Positions 45,886 to 53,995 of a stretch of DNA of 64,000 bases are shown here, piece by piece. The translations under genes and the position numbers were made by a program. Position 1 is the first letter of the stretch. Every line of letters begins with the position of its first letter. Under the pieces are notes generated by a model, which saw only the letters and a list, made by a program, of their open reading frames with translations, searched no databases and was not told where the DNA came from. Source of the stretch: Nocardioides sp. BP30 (lineage in GTDB: Bacteria; Actinomycetota; Actinomycetes; Propionibacteriales; Nocardioidaceae); assembly GCF_029873215.1 (NCBI RefSeq), contig NZ_CP123620.1, positions 62,001 to 126,000 on the forward strand, written 5' to 3'.

Positions 45886-46302
45886 ATGTCGTCACTGCCG
45901 ACGATCTGGTGAACCACAAGTTCCATCGGCTGGGTCCAACGAGTTGCGGGTCATCGATATCACGCAGCACGGAACCTGAGAGGGGTGGCTGTACCGCGCA
46001 CCGGTGCTCGACGTGGTCATCCGCAACCGTCGGCCGAGCCCGGAGGGATCGTCCACGGACCGCGGCACCCAGTTCACCTCGTGTGTCCTCGGCGAGAAGT
46101 TCCGCTCAGCCGGGCTGCTGCCCTCGTTCGGAACCGTCGGCGACGGCCTGGACAATACGATGATGGAGCTTCTGGTCCTCGATGCAGGTCGAGCTTTTGG
46201 ATCGCAGGACCAGAGTCGAGTTGGCAAACGCGATCTTCGAACACATCGAGATCTCCACAGCCGTCAGCGTCGGCACTCCGCGCTGGGCTACCGCGTCTAG
46301 AA
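45886..46302 (+). pseudogene. IS3-family transposase (orfB) remnant
   Basis: Pieces of an IS3 transposase are readable in shifting frames: VVTADDLVNHKFHRLGP, then after a frameshift NELRVIDITQHGT and a stop, then LDVVIRNRRPSPEGSSTDRG, TQFTSCVLGEKFRSAGLLPS, FGTVGDGLDNTMME, and after another shift ELANAIFEHIEIS and HSRQRRHSALGYRV. These match the rve/DDE core (DRGTQF, D-N-MMES, NRQRRHSALGY). The part between LDVV and the ENRxPSPG region is deleted and no intact orfA or terminal repeats are visible, so it is dead. Confidence 0.85.
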
Positions 46303-46858
46303 CCCGAACGGTGGGTCAGGTCACCCTGTAACCCGATCGTGCAGCAGTCCCCACCACCAGCTCACACCGGAAGAGCCGGCAACTCCGCTCACGCCGGCGC
46401 CGCCCCGGCCTTGGCGGGAAGAGCACGCAGTTTACTTGCGGCCGACAGTGTTCCCTCCGCAAATGTCACTTCGGGAAGTCAGCTTTTCTCGACTTAACCG
46501 AACGCTTGTCAGAGCTAGCGAACCGGGCAGCCGTCTCCGGGGTCCAGCCGTCCACAACATGAGCTTGCTGCACGCGGGCCGCGGCCTCCGAGGTCATACG
46601 TGAGCGCGATCTGGTCGGGTTTCACGCGGTCTCGAACAGCGCGAGCGTCGGCCGACTCAGGTAGCTGATGGTGTGAGGGCGCCACCGATTCCGAGGGGAC
46701 CAAGCGACGCGGCCGATCGGCTGACAGGTCGCTCGTTCATCGTGGCCGTGAAGGTCGTGGTCCTCGAGACCAACCCGGCAGCGGTCGTCTCCGGTGAGGT
46801 CGAGGACGGGCGCGTTGCTCACCGACGGTCCCCACGAGCGCTCTGAGACGATGGCGGC
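46303..46858. other. Gene-free island after the IS relic
   Basis: About 550 bp without a supported gene. GC content drops locally (for example GCAGTTTACTTGCGG and GTCAGCTTTTCTCGACTTAA), unlike the flanks, and minus-strand open frames here are extensions of the shadow of the next gene. It may be further decayed insertion material. Confidence 0.5.
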
Positions 46859-47491
46859 ATGACGTTCGAGGGCATCCCGGTCGCGGCGCTGGACTTCTAC
46901 GACGACCTGGAGATGGACAACACCCGGTCGTTCTGGGAGGCGCACAAGCACGTCTACGCCGAGTCCGTGCTCGCCCCGATGAAGGCGCTGACCGGCGCCC
47001 TGGAGCCGGAGTTCGGCACGGCGAAGGTGTTCCGGCCCTATCGCGACGTGCGGTTCGCGAAGGACAAGACGCCGTACAAGACGCACCAGGGTGCCTTCGT
47101 CGCCGTCGCCCCCGAGACGGGCTTCTACGTCGAGGTGTCCCCGCGCGGAGTGCGCACCGGCGGCGGCTGCTACTGGTTCAACCCGGGCCGGCTGGCGGCC
47201 TTCCGCGCCGCGATCGTCCACGACCAGTACGGCGCCGAGCTCGAGCGGCTGCTCGCCGAGGTCACCGGCTCCGGCTACGAGCTCGGCGGCGAGCGGCTCA
47301 AGACCTCGCCGCGGGGCTTCGACAAGGAGCACCCCCGCATCGAGCTGCTGCGGCACAAGTCGCTCACCATCGGCCGGATGATCGGCTTCGAACCCGTCAT
47401 CCACACCGCCGAGCTGCTGGAGCTGGTGCGCGCCGACTGGCAGGCGATCCGGCCGACGGTGGACTGGATCCAGCGCAACGCGAACGCCTGA
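46859..47491 (+). CDS. DUF2461 family protein
   Basis: A 210-residue cytosolic protein of the TIGR02453/DUF2461 family. Signatures are ALDFYDDLEMDNTRSFWEAH, FRPYRDVRFAKDKTPYKTHQG, GFYVEVSPRGVRTGGGCYWF and LKTSPRGFDKEHPRIELLRHK. The function is not established. It starts with ATG 46859, just beyond the IS island, and GACGAT 6 nt upstream could be a leaderless -10. Confidence 0.9.
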   Translation: MTFEGIPVAALDFYDDLEMDNTRSFWEAHKHVYAESVLAPMKALTGALEPEFGTAKVFRPYRDVRFAKDKTPYKTHQGAFVAVAPETGFYVEVSPRGVRTGGGCYWFNPGRLAAFRAAIVHDQYGAELERLLAEVTGSGYELGGERLKTSPRGFDKEHPRIELLRHKSLTIGRMIGFEPVIHTAELLELVRADWQAIRPTVDWIQRNANA

Positions 47492-47613
47492 CCGGGCAGC
47501 GCCGGCTGGCCTCGGGTGGGTCCTGCCACGACACCGTTCTGTGCCGCCCGCCACATCGGTGAACTCTCCGGTAACCCCGGTGTTGCCTCGGAGGGGACGC
47601 CTTCCTATCATTG

Positions 47614-47629
47614 AAGTTACCGGCCAGTA
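47614..47629. promoter_or_regulatory. Candidate beta-oxidation operator before the acyl-CoA dehydrogenase
   Basis: AAGTTACCGGCCAGTA fits TTAC-YS-NN-SR-GTA. It directly follows TATCAT (47606-47611), a -10-like hexamer, so a bound repressor would block initiation. See the related sites at 24999 and 53937. Confidence 0.55.
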
Positions 47630-47661
47630 GCCGAGTGACCCCCGAGACAGAAGGTGGAGCA

Positions 47662-49533
47662 GTGAGCCACTACAAGAGCAACCTGCGCGACGTGGAGTTC
47701 AACCTCTTCGAGGTGTTCGGTCGCGAGAAGGTCTACGGCGCCGGCCCGTTCGCCGAGATCGACGCTGAGACCGCCAAGGAGCTCCTCAGCGAGATCGAGC
47801 GGATCTCGCGCGAGGACCTCGCCGCCTCCTACGAGGACAGCGACCGCAATCCGCCGGTCTTCGACCCGACAACCAACTCCGCGCCGGTCACGGCCAGCTT
47901 CAAGAAGTCCTACGACGCCTGGATGGACTCGGGGATGTGGGCGATCCAGACGCCCGCCGCCCTCGGTGGCCAGGACGCGCCGCCGAGCCTGATCTGGTCC
48001 TCCGCCGAGTTCATCCTGGGCGCCAACGCGCCCATCTGGATGTACGCCGCCGGCCCCTTCTTCGCCTCGGTCGTGCACAAGAACGCCAACGGCGTCGAGC
48101 GCGACCTCAAGATCGCCAAGCACATGGTCGAGCGGCTCTGGGGCGCGACCATGGTGCTGACCGAGCCCGACGCCGGCTCCGACGTCGGCGCCGGCAAGAC
48201 CTTCGCCACCGACAACGGCGACGGCACCTGGAACATCTCGGGCGTCAAGCGCTTCATCACCAGCGCCGAGTCCGACCTCCAGGAGAACATCATGCACCTG
48301 GTGCTCGCCCGCCCCCGCGGCGTCGACGGCGTCGGCGGCCCGGGCACCAAGGGCCTGTCGCTGTTCCTGGTGCCGAAGTACCACTTCGACATCGAGACCG
48401 GTGAGCTGACCGGCGAGCGCAACGGTGCCTACGTCACCAACGTCGAGCACAAGATGGGCATCAAGGTCTCCAACACCTGCGAGGTCACCTTCGGCGACCC
48501 GCAGGTCGGCGGCGGCGAGCCGGCCCGCGGCTGGCTGCTGGGTGAGGTGCACGACGGCATCCGGCAGATGTTCGACGTCATCGAGAACGCCCGCATGATG
48601 GTCGGCACCAAGGCGATCGCGACCCTGTCCACCGGCTACCTCAACGCGCTCGAGTACGCCAAGAGCCGCGTCCAGGGCGCCGACCTGACCGACTCGGCCA
48701 AGGACGCTCCGCGCGTCACGATCACCCACCACCCCGACGTACGTCGCTCGCTGCTCGTCCAGAAGTCCTTCGCCGAGGCGATGCGCGCCCTGGTGATCTA
48801 CACCGCCACCTGGCAGGACGAGGTGCAGGCAGCACGCCTGGCAGGCGAGGGTGACGCCGAGAGGCTCACGCTGGCCGAGGCGGTCAACGACCTGCTGCTG
48901 CCGATCGTGAAGGGGTACGGCTCGGAGCGGTCGTGGACCCTGCTCGGCACCGAGGGTCTGCAGACCTTCGGCGGCTCGGGCTTCCTGCAGGACTACCCGC
49001 TCGAGCAGTACGTCCGCGACGCGAAGATCGACTCGATCTACGAGGGCACCACGGCGATCCAGGGTCAGGACTTCTTCTTCCGCAAGATCGTGAAGAACCA
49101 GGGTCAGGCCCTCGGTCACATCGCCGGTGAGATCAAGGCGTTCCTGGAGGCCGAGGGCAACGCCGAGCTGAAGGAGAGCCGCGCGCTGCTCACCAGCGCT
49201 CTCGAGGACGTCAACGCCATCGCCGGCCACATGTTCAACGACCTGATGTCCTCCCAGGAGGAGATCAGCAACATCTACAAGGTCGCCCAGAACACCAGCC
49301 GCCTGCTGATGGCCGTCGGCGACGTGGTCTGCGGCTGGCTGCTGCTGCGCCAGGCCGAGGTGGCGTTGGAGAAGCTCGCCGGGGACCCCGGCAAGGACAA
49401 GGACTTCTACACCGGCAAGGTCGCGGCGGCGAAGTTCTTCGCCTCCTACAACCTGCCGAAGTTGTCCGCAGAGCGGGCCATCGCCGAGGCGATCGACAAC
49501 TCGATCATGGAGCTCGACGAGAGCGCCTTCTGA
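47662..49533 (+). CDS. Acyl-CoA dehydrogenase (long FadE/DmdC-like type)
   Basis: FAD enzyme that oxidises an acyl-CoA to the 2-enoyl-CoA and passes electrons to ETF. GTG 47662 ([20 protein letters not shown]) with AGGTGGAG upstream gives 623 residues, the long type with an extra N- and C-terminal part as in 3-methylmercaptopropionyl-CoA dehydrogenases. [10 protein letters not shown] and [11 protein letters not shown] are the flavin/substrate motifs, [33 protein letters not shown] (a span near residue 435-465) holds the catalytic Glu region. EtfD at 25 kb is its likely electron outlet through ETF. A TTAC-type palindrome lies 33 nt upstream. Confidence 0.93.
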   Translation: MSHYKSNLRDVEFNLFEVFGREKVYGAGPFAEIDAETAKELLSEIERISREDLAASYEDSDRNPPVFDPTTNSAPVTASFKKSYDAWMDSGMWAIQTPAALGGQDAPPSLIWSSAEFILGANAPIWMYAAGPFFASVVHKNANGVERDLKIAKHMVERLWGATMVLTEPDAGSDVGAGKTFATDNGDGTWNISGVKRFITSAESDLQENIMHLVLARPRGVDGVGGPGTKGLSLFLVPKYHFDIETGELTGERNGAYVTNVEHKMGIKVSNTCEVTFGDPQVGGGEPARGWLLGEVHDGIRQMFDVIENARMMVGTKAIATLSTGYLNALEYAKSRVQGADLTDSAKDAPRVTITHHPDVRRSLLVQKSFAEAMRALVIYTATWQDEVQAARLAGEGDAERLTLAEAVNDLLLPIVKGYGSERSWTLLGTEGLQTFGGSGFLQDYPLEQYVRDAKIDSIYEGTTAIQGQDFFFRKIVKNQGQALGHIAGEIKAFLEAEGNAELKESRALLTSALEDVNAIAGHMFNDLMSSQEEISNIYKVAQNTSRLLMAVGDVVCGWLLLRQAEVALEKLAGDPGKDKDFYTGKVAAAKFFASYNLPKLSAERAIAEAIDNSIMELDESAF

Positions 49534-49555
49534 GCGAGCGCCAACCCCGCAACAC

Positions 49556-49598
49556 GTGCGCTGAGCCTGTCGAGGTCTCCTCGACAGGCTCGGCGCAC
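49556..49598. terminator. 19-bp inverted repeat after the acyl-CoA dehydrogenase
   Basis: GTGCGCTGAGCCTGTCGAG and its complement (one mismatch) around the loop GTCTC, 22 nt after the stop. The core GAGCCTGTCGAG is of a kind I know as a repeated element in actinomycete genomes. It probably acts as terminator or a REP-like repeat. Confidence 0.75.
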
Positions 49599-49705
49599 GT
49601 CTCTTCAGCCCCACGACTCACATCCGATTCACAGCCCGAATGACCGCGCCGGCCGCCGGCCGCGGTTAGCCTCAAGACTCCTTCAGCCGTCTCGGAGTCG
49701 AATTC

Positions 49706-51082
49706 ATGCAGCTCGTTCCCTCCCGCCCACGTCCCGGTCGTCGCGCGCGACGGGTCCTCGTGACGGTGGCGGTCCTGCTCACCTGCGCCGTACCCGCGGC
49801 CGTGGCGATCCGCCCGGTCCCGCTCGACTGGAAGCACACCGTGGGCGACCCGAGCGTGGTCAAGACGACGAAGAACTACGTCGTGATCGCGACCGGCGCG
49901 AAGGTGAACAGGGCGCTGTCGAAGAACGGCAAGGTGTGGAAGTGGAAGTCCTCCGCACTGCCGAACCTGCCAAGCTGGGCGAAGGTCGGCGGCGGTGACA
50001 TCTGGGCCGCCGACATGGAGAAGGTCGGCTCGCGGTACGTCCTCTACTTCGCCGCACCGGTCAAGGGCAAGACCGGCACCAGCCGGTGCATCGGTGTGGC
50101 GACCTCGAGCAGCGCCAAGGGCACGTTCGTCCCGGTAGGTACGGCGCCGCTGGTCTGCCCGAGCACGTTCAAGAGCGTCCCGACCGCCGGGGACCGCGTC
50201 ATCGACCAGTCGGTCCTGGACGGGTACACCTCGGCCGTCCAGAGCCAGGCGGCCGCCAGCCGCACCTGGGCCGAGTGCAAGTCGAGCGCCGCGAGCCCGA
50301 CGACGAGCGTCCCGACCAGCCCCACGACCGGCCCCACGTCGGGCACGTCGAGCACGTCGAGCGCGACGACGTCGACGTCGCCGAGCCAGACCGGGTCCCC
50401 GACGCCGACCGGCGCGCCGACCAGCACGCCGCCGGTGACCGGCCCGACGGTGTATCCCGACACCTGCGGCCCGAGCCCGTCGGCCAAGCCGACCAAGCCG
50501 GCCACCCCGCCGAACGTGATCGGCGCCATCGACCCGTCGTTCTTCCTCGACAGCGACGGCACGCCGTACCTGCTCTACAAGACCGACGGACGACCCTCCT
50601 CGATCCGCATCCTGAAGCTCAGCGCCGACGGGCTGCACCCTGCGGCGGGTGCCTACAGCGAGGAGCTGGTCGACGACGCCGGGGTGCTGGAGAACCCGGT
50701 GATGGTCGAGCGCGACGGCATCTACTACCTGTTCAACTCCTACGGCGACTACTCGCGGTGCAGCTATGCCACGGTGTGGCGCGCCTCGGGGTCGCTGCAC
50801 GACTGGAGCGGATCGCCGGCGCACAGCCTGCTCACCCGCAAGAGCACCCACAAGCTGTGCGGTCCCGGCGGCGCCGACGTGCTGGTGCAGCCGAAGAAGA
50901 CCACCATGTACTTCGAGGCCTGGACCTGCAACCGCAGCTACAAGCCGTGCGGGGCGCACTTCTGGGCCTACGGCCGCAAGTACGAGCGCAAGCACCCCGT
51001 GCGCGCGCTGTACGCCGTCAAGCTCGGCTTCGCCAACGGGGCGCCGTACGTGAAGAAGTACCTGAAGGGCTCCAAGCACTGA
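49706..51082 (+). CDS. Secreted GH43-like beta-propeller protein
   Basis: A 458-residue exported protein with a twin-arginine-like basic N-terminus (PRPGRRARRVLVTVAVLLTC) and cleavage near residue 34. The five-bladed propeller signature of GH43 enzymes appears twice: HTVGDPSVVKTTKNYVVIAT near 45-60 (Asp48) and GAIDPSFFLDSDGTPYLLYK near 270, with ENPVMVERDGIYYLFNSYGD as a candidate acid region. A Ser/Thr/Pro-rich insert (about 190-250) interrupts the propeller. It may cleave an arabinose- or xylose-containing polymer. Start ATG 49706; no sugar gene neighbours. Confidence 0.75.
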   Translation: MQLVPSRPRPGRRARRVLVTVAVLLTCAVPAAVAIRPVPLDWKHTVGDPSVVKTTKNYVVIATGAKVNRALSKNGKVWKWKSSALPNLPSWAKVGGGDIWAADMEKVGSRYVLYFAAPVKGKTGTSRCIGVATSSSAKGTFVPVGTAPLVCPSTFKSVPTAGDRVIDQSVLDGYTSAVQSQAAASRTWAECKSSAASPTTSVPTSPTTGPTSGTSSTSSATTSTSPSQTGSPTPTGAPTSTPPVTGPTVYPDTCGPSPSAKPTKPATPPNVIGAIDPSFFLDSDGTPYLLYKTDGRPSSIRILKLSADGLHPAAGAYSEELVDDAGVLENPVMVERDGIYYLFNSYGDYSRCSYATVWRASGSLHDWSGSPAHSLLTRKSTHKLCGPGGADVLVQPKKTTMYFEAWTCNRSYKPCGAHFWAYGRKYERKHPVRALYAVKLGFANGAPYVKKYLKGSKH

Positions 51083-51126
51083 CCGGTCCGTGCTCGGGGG
51101 CGGGCGACCACCGGTAATCTCCCCGG

Positions 51127-51729
51127 GTGCTGCAAGCCTCGGCGGCCGGCCTGCTCGCCGGTCTCACCCTCATCGTCGCGATCGGCGCTCAGAACGCGTA
51201 CGTGCTGCGCCAGGGCCTCCTGCGTTCGCACATCGGACCGGTGGTGGCGGTGTGCGCCCTCTCCGACCTGATCCTGATCGCGGCGGGCGTCAGCGGGATC
51301 GGCGCCATCGTGGCGCACGCCGGCTGGGTGCTGACGGTGGTGCGTTGGTTCGGGGTCGCCTTCCTGGTCTGGTACGCCGTCGGCTCGCTGCGCAGGGCCC
51401 GGCACGCGGAGTCGCTGGCCGCGGCCGCCGAGGCACGCCAGGACAGCCGCGGCCGGGTGCTGGCCCGGGTGGTGGCGCTGACCTGGCTCAACCCGCACGT
51501 CTACCTCGACACGGTGCTGCTGCTCGGCTCGATCGCGCAGGGCTACCACGGCCAGCGATGGTGGTTCGCCGTCGGCGCCGGGCTGGCGAGCATCGTGTGG
51601 TTCTCCGCGCTCGGCTTCGGTGCCCGGCTGGCTGCACCGGTGCTGGCGCTGCCGCGCGCGTGGCAGGTGCTCGAGGTGCTCATCGGGCTGACCATGCTGC
51701 TGATCGCGGTCAAGCTCGCGCTGGGCTGA
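51127..51729 (+). CDS. LysE/ArgO-type amino acid exporter
   Basis: A 200-residue membrane protein with six helices. GLTLIVAIGAQNAYVLRQGL at the N-terminus is the LysE family signature, and LTWLNPHVYLDTVLLLGSIA is the conserved central motif of the lysine/arginine branch. It exports basic amino acids, protecting against build-up from peptides. GTG 51127 is the start, with TAATCT 6 nt upstream, a leaderless-type promoter. No LysG-like LysR gene is next to it. Confidence 0.92.
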   Translation: MLQASAAGLLAGLTLIVAIGAQNAYVLRQGLLRSHIGPVVAVCALSDLILIAAGVSGIGAIVAHAGWVLTVVRWFGVAFLVWYAVGSLRRARHAESLAAAAEARQDSRGRVLARVVALTWLNPHVYLDTVLLLGSIAQGYHGQRWWFAVGAGLASIVWFSALGFGARLAAPVLALPRAWQVLEVLIGLTMLLIAVKLALG

Positions 51730-51754
51730 CCGGGACCCACCTAGGTTGGGAGCT

Positions 51755-52678
51755 ATGACCTGGACGACCGCCGACCTCGGCGACCTGAGCGGCCTGACGG
51801 CCGTGGTGACCGGCCCCTCCCGCGGAGGGATCGGCTACGAGACGGCCCTGGAGCTGGCCAGGCACGGTGCCCGGGTGGTGCTCGCAGGCCGCTCCGAGGG
51901 CAAGCTCGACGACGCGGCGAGAGGCATCCACGGCGAGGTGCCCGAGGCCCGCCTGGAGCAGGTCGTCCTCGACCTCAGCGACCTCTCCTCGGTACGCACC
52001 GCCGCAGCGGCGATCGCCGAGCTCGGCCCCATCGACCGGCTCGTCAACAACGCCGGGGTGATGGCCACGCCGTACCGCCGGACCGGCGACGGTCTGGAGC
52101 TGCAGCTGGCCACCAACCACCTCGGGCCGTTCCTGCTGACAGGGCTGCTGCTGCCCTCGCTGGTGGCGGCTGCCTCGCCGCAGGCGAGCAGTCGCGTGGT
52201 CACGGTGGCGAGCATCGGGCACCGGCTCGCGCCCCGGGCGCCGCTGGGCGACCCGCGGGAGAAGGGTCGCTACCTGCGCTGGCCGACCTACTTCCAGACC
52301 AAGCTGGCCAACCTGTTGTTCACCTACGAGCTCGACCGTCGCCTGCGCGCGGCCGGGCTGCCGGTCAGCGCGCTCGCGGCGCATCCCGGCCTGGTGAGCA
52401 GTCACCTGATCAGCAACGGCGGCTCCTTCGGGCCGCTGTCGCGGATCGCCGACGTGGCCTATCCGGTCGTCTCGCAGAAGCCCGCGCAAGGCGCCTGGCC
52501 CACCCTGATGGCGGCGACCGCGGACCTGCCCGGAGGCACCTACGTCGGGCCGTCGGGACTGGCCGAGACGCAGGGCGCTCCCCAGGTGGTCGGCTCGTCC
52601 GCGCTCTCCCACGACGAGGAGGCGCAGCGTCGGCTCTGGGAGCTCTCGCAGCGCACCACCGGGCTCTCCTACCCCTGA
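51755..52678 (+). CDS. Short-chain dehydrogenase/reductase
   Basis: NAD(P)-dependent oxidoreductase of 307 residues from ATG 51755, with TAGGTT 7 nt upstream. The cofactor loop is TGPSRGGIG, the motif NNAGVM follows, and the active site is Ser in VVTVASIGH with Tyr and Lys in TYFQTKLANLLF. It resembles retinol-dehydrogenase-like SDRs of actinomycetes; the substrate is unknown. The 3' end overlaps the convergent frameshifted gene by 10 bp. Confidence 0.9.
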   Translation: MTWTTADLGDLSGLTAVVTGPSRGGIGYETALELARHGARVVLAGRSEGKLDDAARGIHGEVPEARLEQVVLDLSDLSSVRTAAAAIAELGPIDRLVNNAGVMATPYRRTGDGLELQLATNHLGPFLLTGLLLPSLVAAASPQASSRVVTVASIGHRLAPRAPLGDPREKGRYLRWPTYFQTKLANLLFTYELDRRLRAAGLPVSALAAHPGLVSSHLISNGGSFGPLSRIADVAYPVVSQKPAQGAWPTLMAATADLPGGTYVGPSGLAETQGAPQVVGSSALSHDEEAQRRLWELSQRTTGLSYP

Positions 52679-53132
52679 CCGCGCCCCGGCGGCCAGACGT
52701 AGGGCAGGTCGTCGGGCACGTCGGTGAACAGCGGCCCGTAGTGGTCGGGGTCCTTGCGCAGCAGCGCCGAGCGGTGACTGCGGTGGAACGCCGGATCGCC
52801 CAGCCAGCCGGGCAGCTCGCCGGCCTCGGCCAGCTCGGCCTGGTCACGCACGCGCGTGACGCCGGCAGCCGCCAGGTCCGCGCGGATCGTCTCGGCGCAG
52901 GTGTCGGCGAACCCGGCCGCCACCCAGGTCCGCGCACAGACCAGCCCATAGCAGCCGAGCGCCTCCAGCCAGCCCGACCACATCGTCACCGCCGGATGGT
53001 GACGCCAGCCGTAGCCGGGCCGGACCAGGCCGCGGACGACCTGGATCGTCTCGACACGCTGCTTGCCCAGGCGCTTGCGGTCGAGGACGGCCAGGTGCGC
53101 TCGAAGTCGGGGTAGGGCAGGAAGGTCTGCAC
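52669..53132 (-). pseudogene. Pyr_excise / MSMEG_6728-like gene with a frameshift
   Basis: Homologous to the pyrimidine-dimer DNA glycosylase-like family (PF03013). GTG 53132 starts VQTFLPYPDFERT, the usual N-terminus of the family, but near 53094 the frame is lost, and the rest continues in another frame as LAVLDRKRLGKQRVETIQVV and GYGWRHHPAVTMWSGWLEAL to the TAG at 52669. One missing base between ACC and TGGCC explains it: 464 bp are present where 465 would encode 154 residues. Either a real mutation or a sequencing error. Confidence 0.8.
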
Positions 53133-53141
53133 GCGCTCCGG

Positions 53142-53936
53142 TTACCGCTGGCGCGGACGATAGACCGGCCGCTCCCGGCGGAAGGCGGCCTTCTGCGCGA
53201 TCTTGGTGTTGGTGCCCAGGAGCAGTCGAAGCTGCTCGATCCGCTCCCGGGCGAAGGTGCGTCGGGGCGAGGCGTTCCAGGTGGTGTCGAACAGCCGCTT
53301 GGCAGCGGCGAGGGCGTCCGGCGAGCGCTCCGAGAGCTGGCGTGCGAAGGCGGTGGCCGCCACCACCGGATCGGCCGCGACCTCGGTGACCAGGCCGAGG
53401 GCGTGGGCCTCGGTCCCGCTGAGCATCGCCGCCGTCATCGTCAGCCGCTTCGCCGTGTCGATGCCGACCACCTGGGCGAGCGAGCGGATGCCGCTCATGT
53501 CCGGGATGATCCCCCACTTGCCCTCCAGCACCGACCACGTCGAGTCGGGGGCGGCGAAGCGGAAGTCGGCGCCGAGCGCGATCTGGACGCCGCCGCCCAG
53601 GCAGTGGCCCTCGACCGCGGCGATCACCGGGACCGGCACGCGGCGCCACGCCCAGGCCGCCTCCTGGAAGGTGTTGGTGCCGCGCCACGGGCGCGGGGTG
53701 AAGCTCGTCCACATCTTCCGCTGCTCGCCGAGGACCGAGGCGAAGTCCAGTCCTGCGCAGAACGAGGCGCCCTCACCGGCCAGCACGACGGCGCGCAGGT
53801 CGCGGTCCCGGCCCAGCCGGTGCGCGGTGGAGACGAGCTCGGCCAGGAGGTCGAGGGTGAGCGCGTTGAGCTTCTCGGGGCGGTTGAGCCGCACCTGTGC
53901 GATGCCGTCGGTGACGGTGGCGGTGACCAGGGACAT
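53142..53936 (-). CDS. Enoyl-CoA hydratase/isomerase (crotonase)
   Basis: Hydrates or isomerises an unsaturated acyl-CoA. The 264-residue protein starts at ATG 53936 (MSLVTATVTDG). The CoA/oxyanion motifs are GEGASFCAGLDFAS and EGHCLGGGVQIALGADFRFA, followed by LEGKWGIIPDMSGIRSL; an Asp replaces Glu at one common catalytic position (IIPDMSG), as in several isomerase-like members, so strict hydratase activity is not certain. A TTAC-type operator directly abuts the start codon. Confidence 0.9.
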   Translation of the reverse strand: MSLVTATVTDGIAQVRLNRPEKLNALTLDLLAELVSTAHRLGRDRDLRAVVLAGEGASFCAGLDFASVLGEQRKMWTSFTPRPWRGTNTFQEAAWAWRRVPVPVIAAVEGHCLGGGVQIALGADFRFAAPDSTWSVLEGKWGIIPDMSGIRSLAQVVGIDTAKRLTMTAAMLSGTEAHALGLVTEVAADPVVAATAFARQLSERSPDALAAAKRLFDTTWNASPRRTFARERIEQLRLLLGTNTKIAQKAAFRRERPVYRPRQR

Positions 53937-53950
53937 GTACTGAAGAGTAA
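53937..53950. promoter_or_regulatory. Candidate beta-oxidation operator before the enoyl-CoA hydratase
   Basis: On the minus strand TTACTCTTCAGTAC immediately precedes ATG 53936 and fits TTAC-YS-NN-SR-GTA. Sites of the same form lie before etfD and the acyl-CoA dehydrogenase gene. Confidence 0.5.
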
Positions 53951-53995
53951 CCAAGCCCCCGCGTGAGCCGGGCGGGTCTCGGGCACCATGGAGCC

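Noticed and set aside
45985..46497. Functional 170-residue gene in the IS island
   Set aside because: It reads across the broken IS3 transposase in a mixture of frames and lacks a ribosome site.
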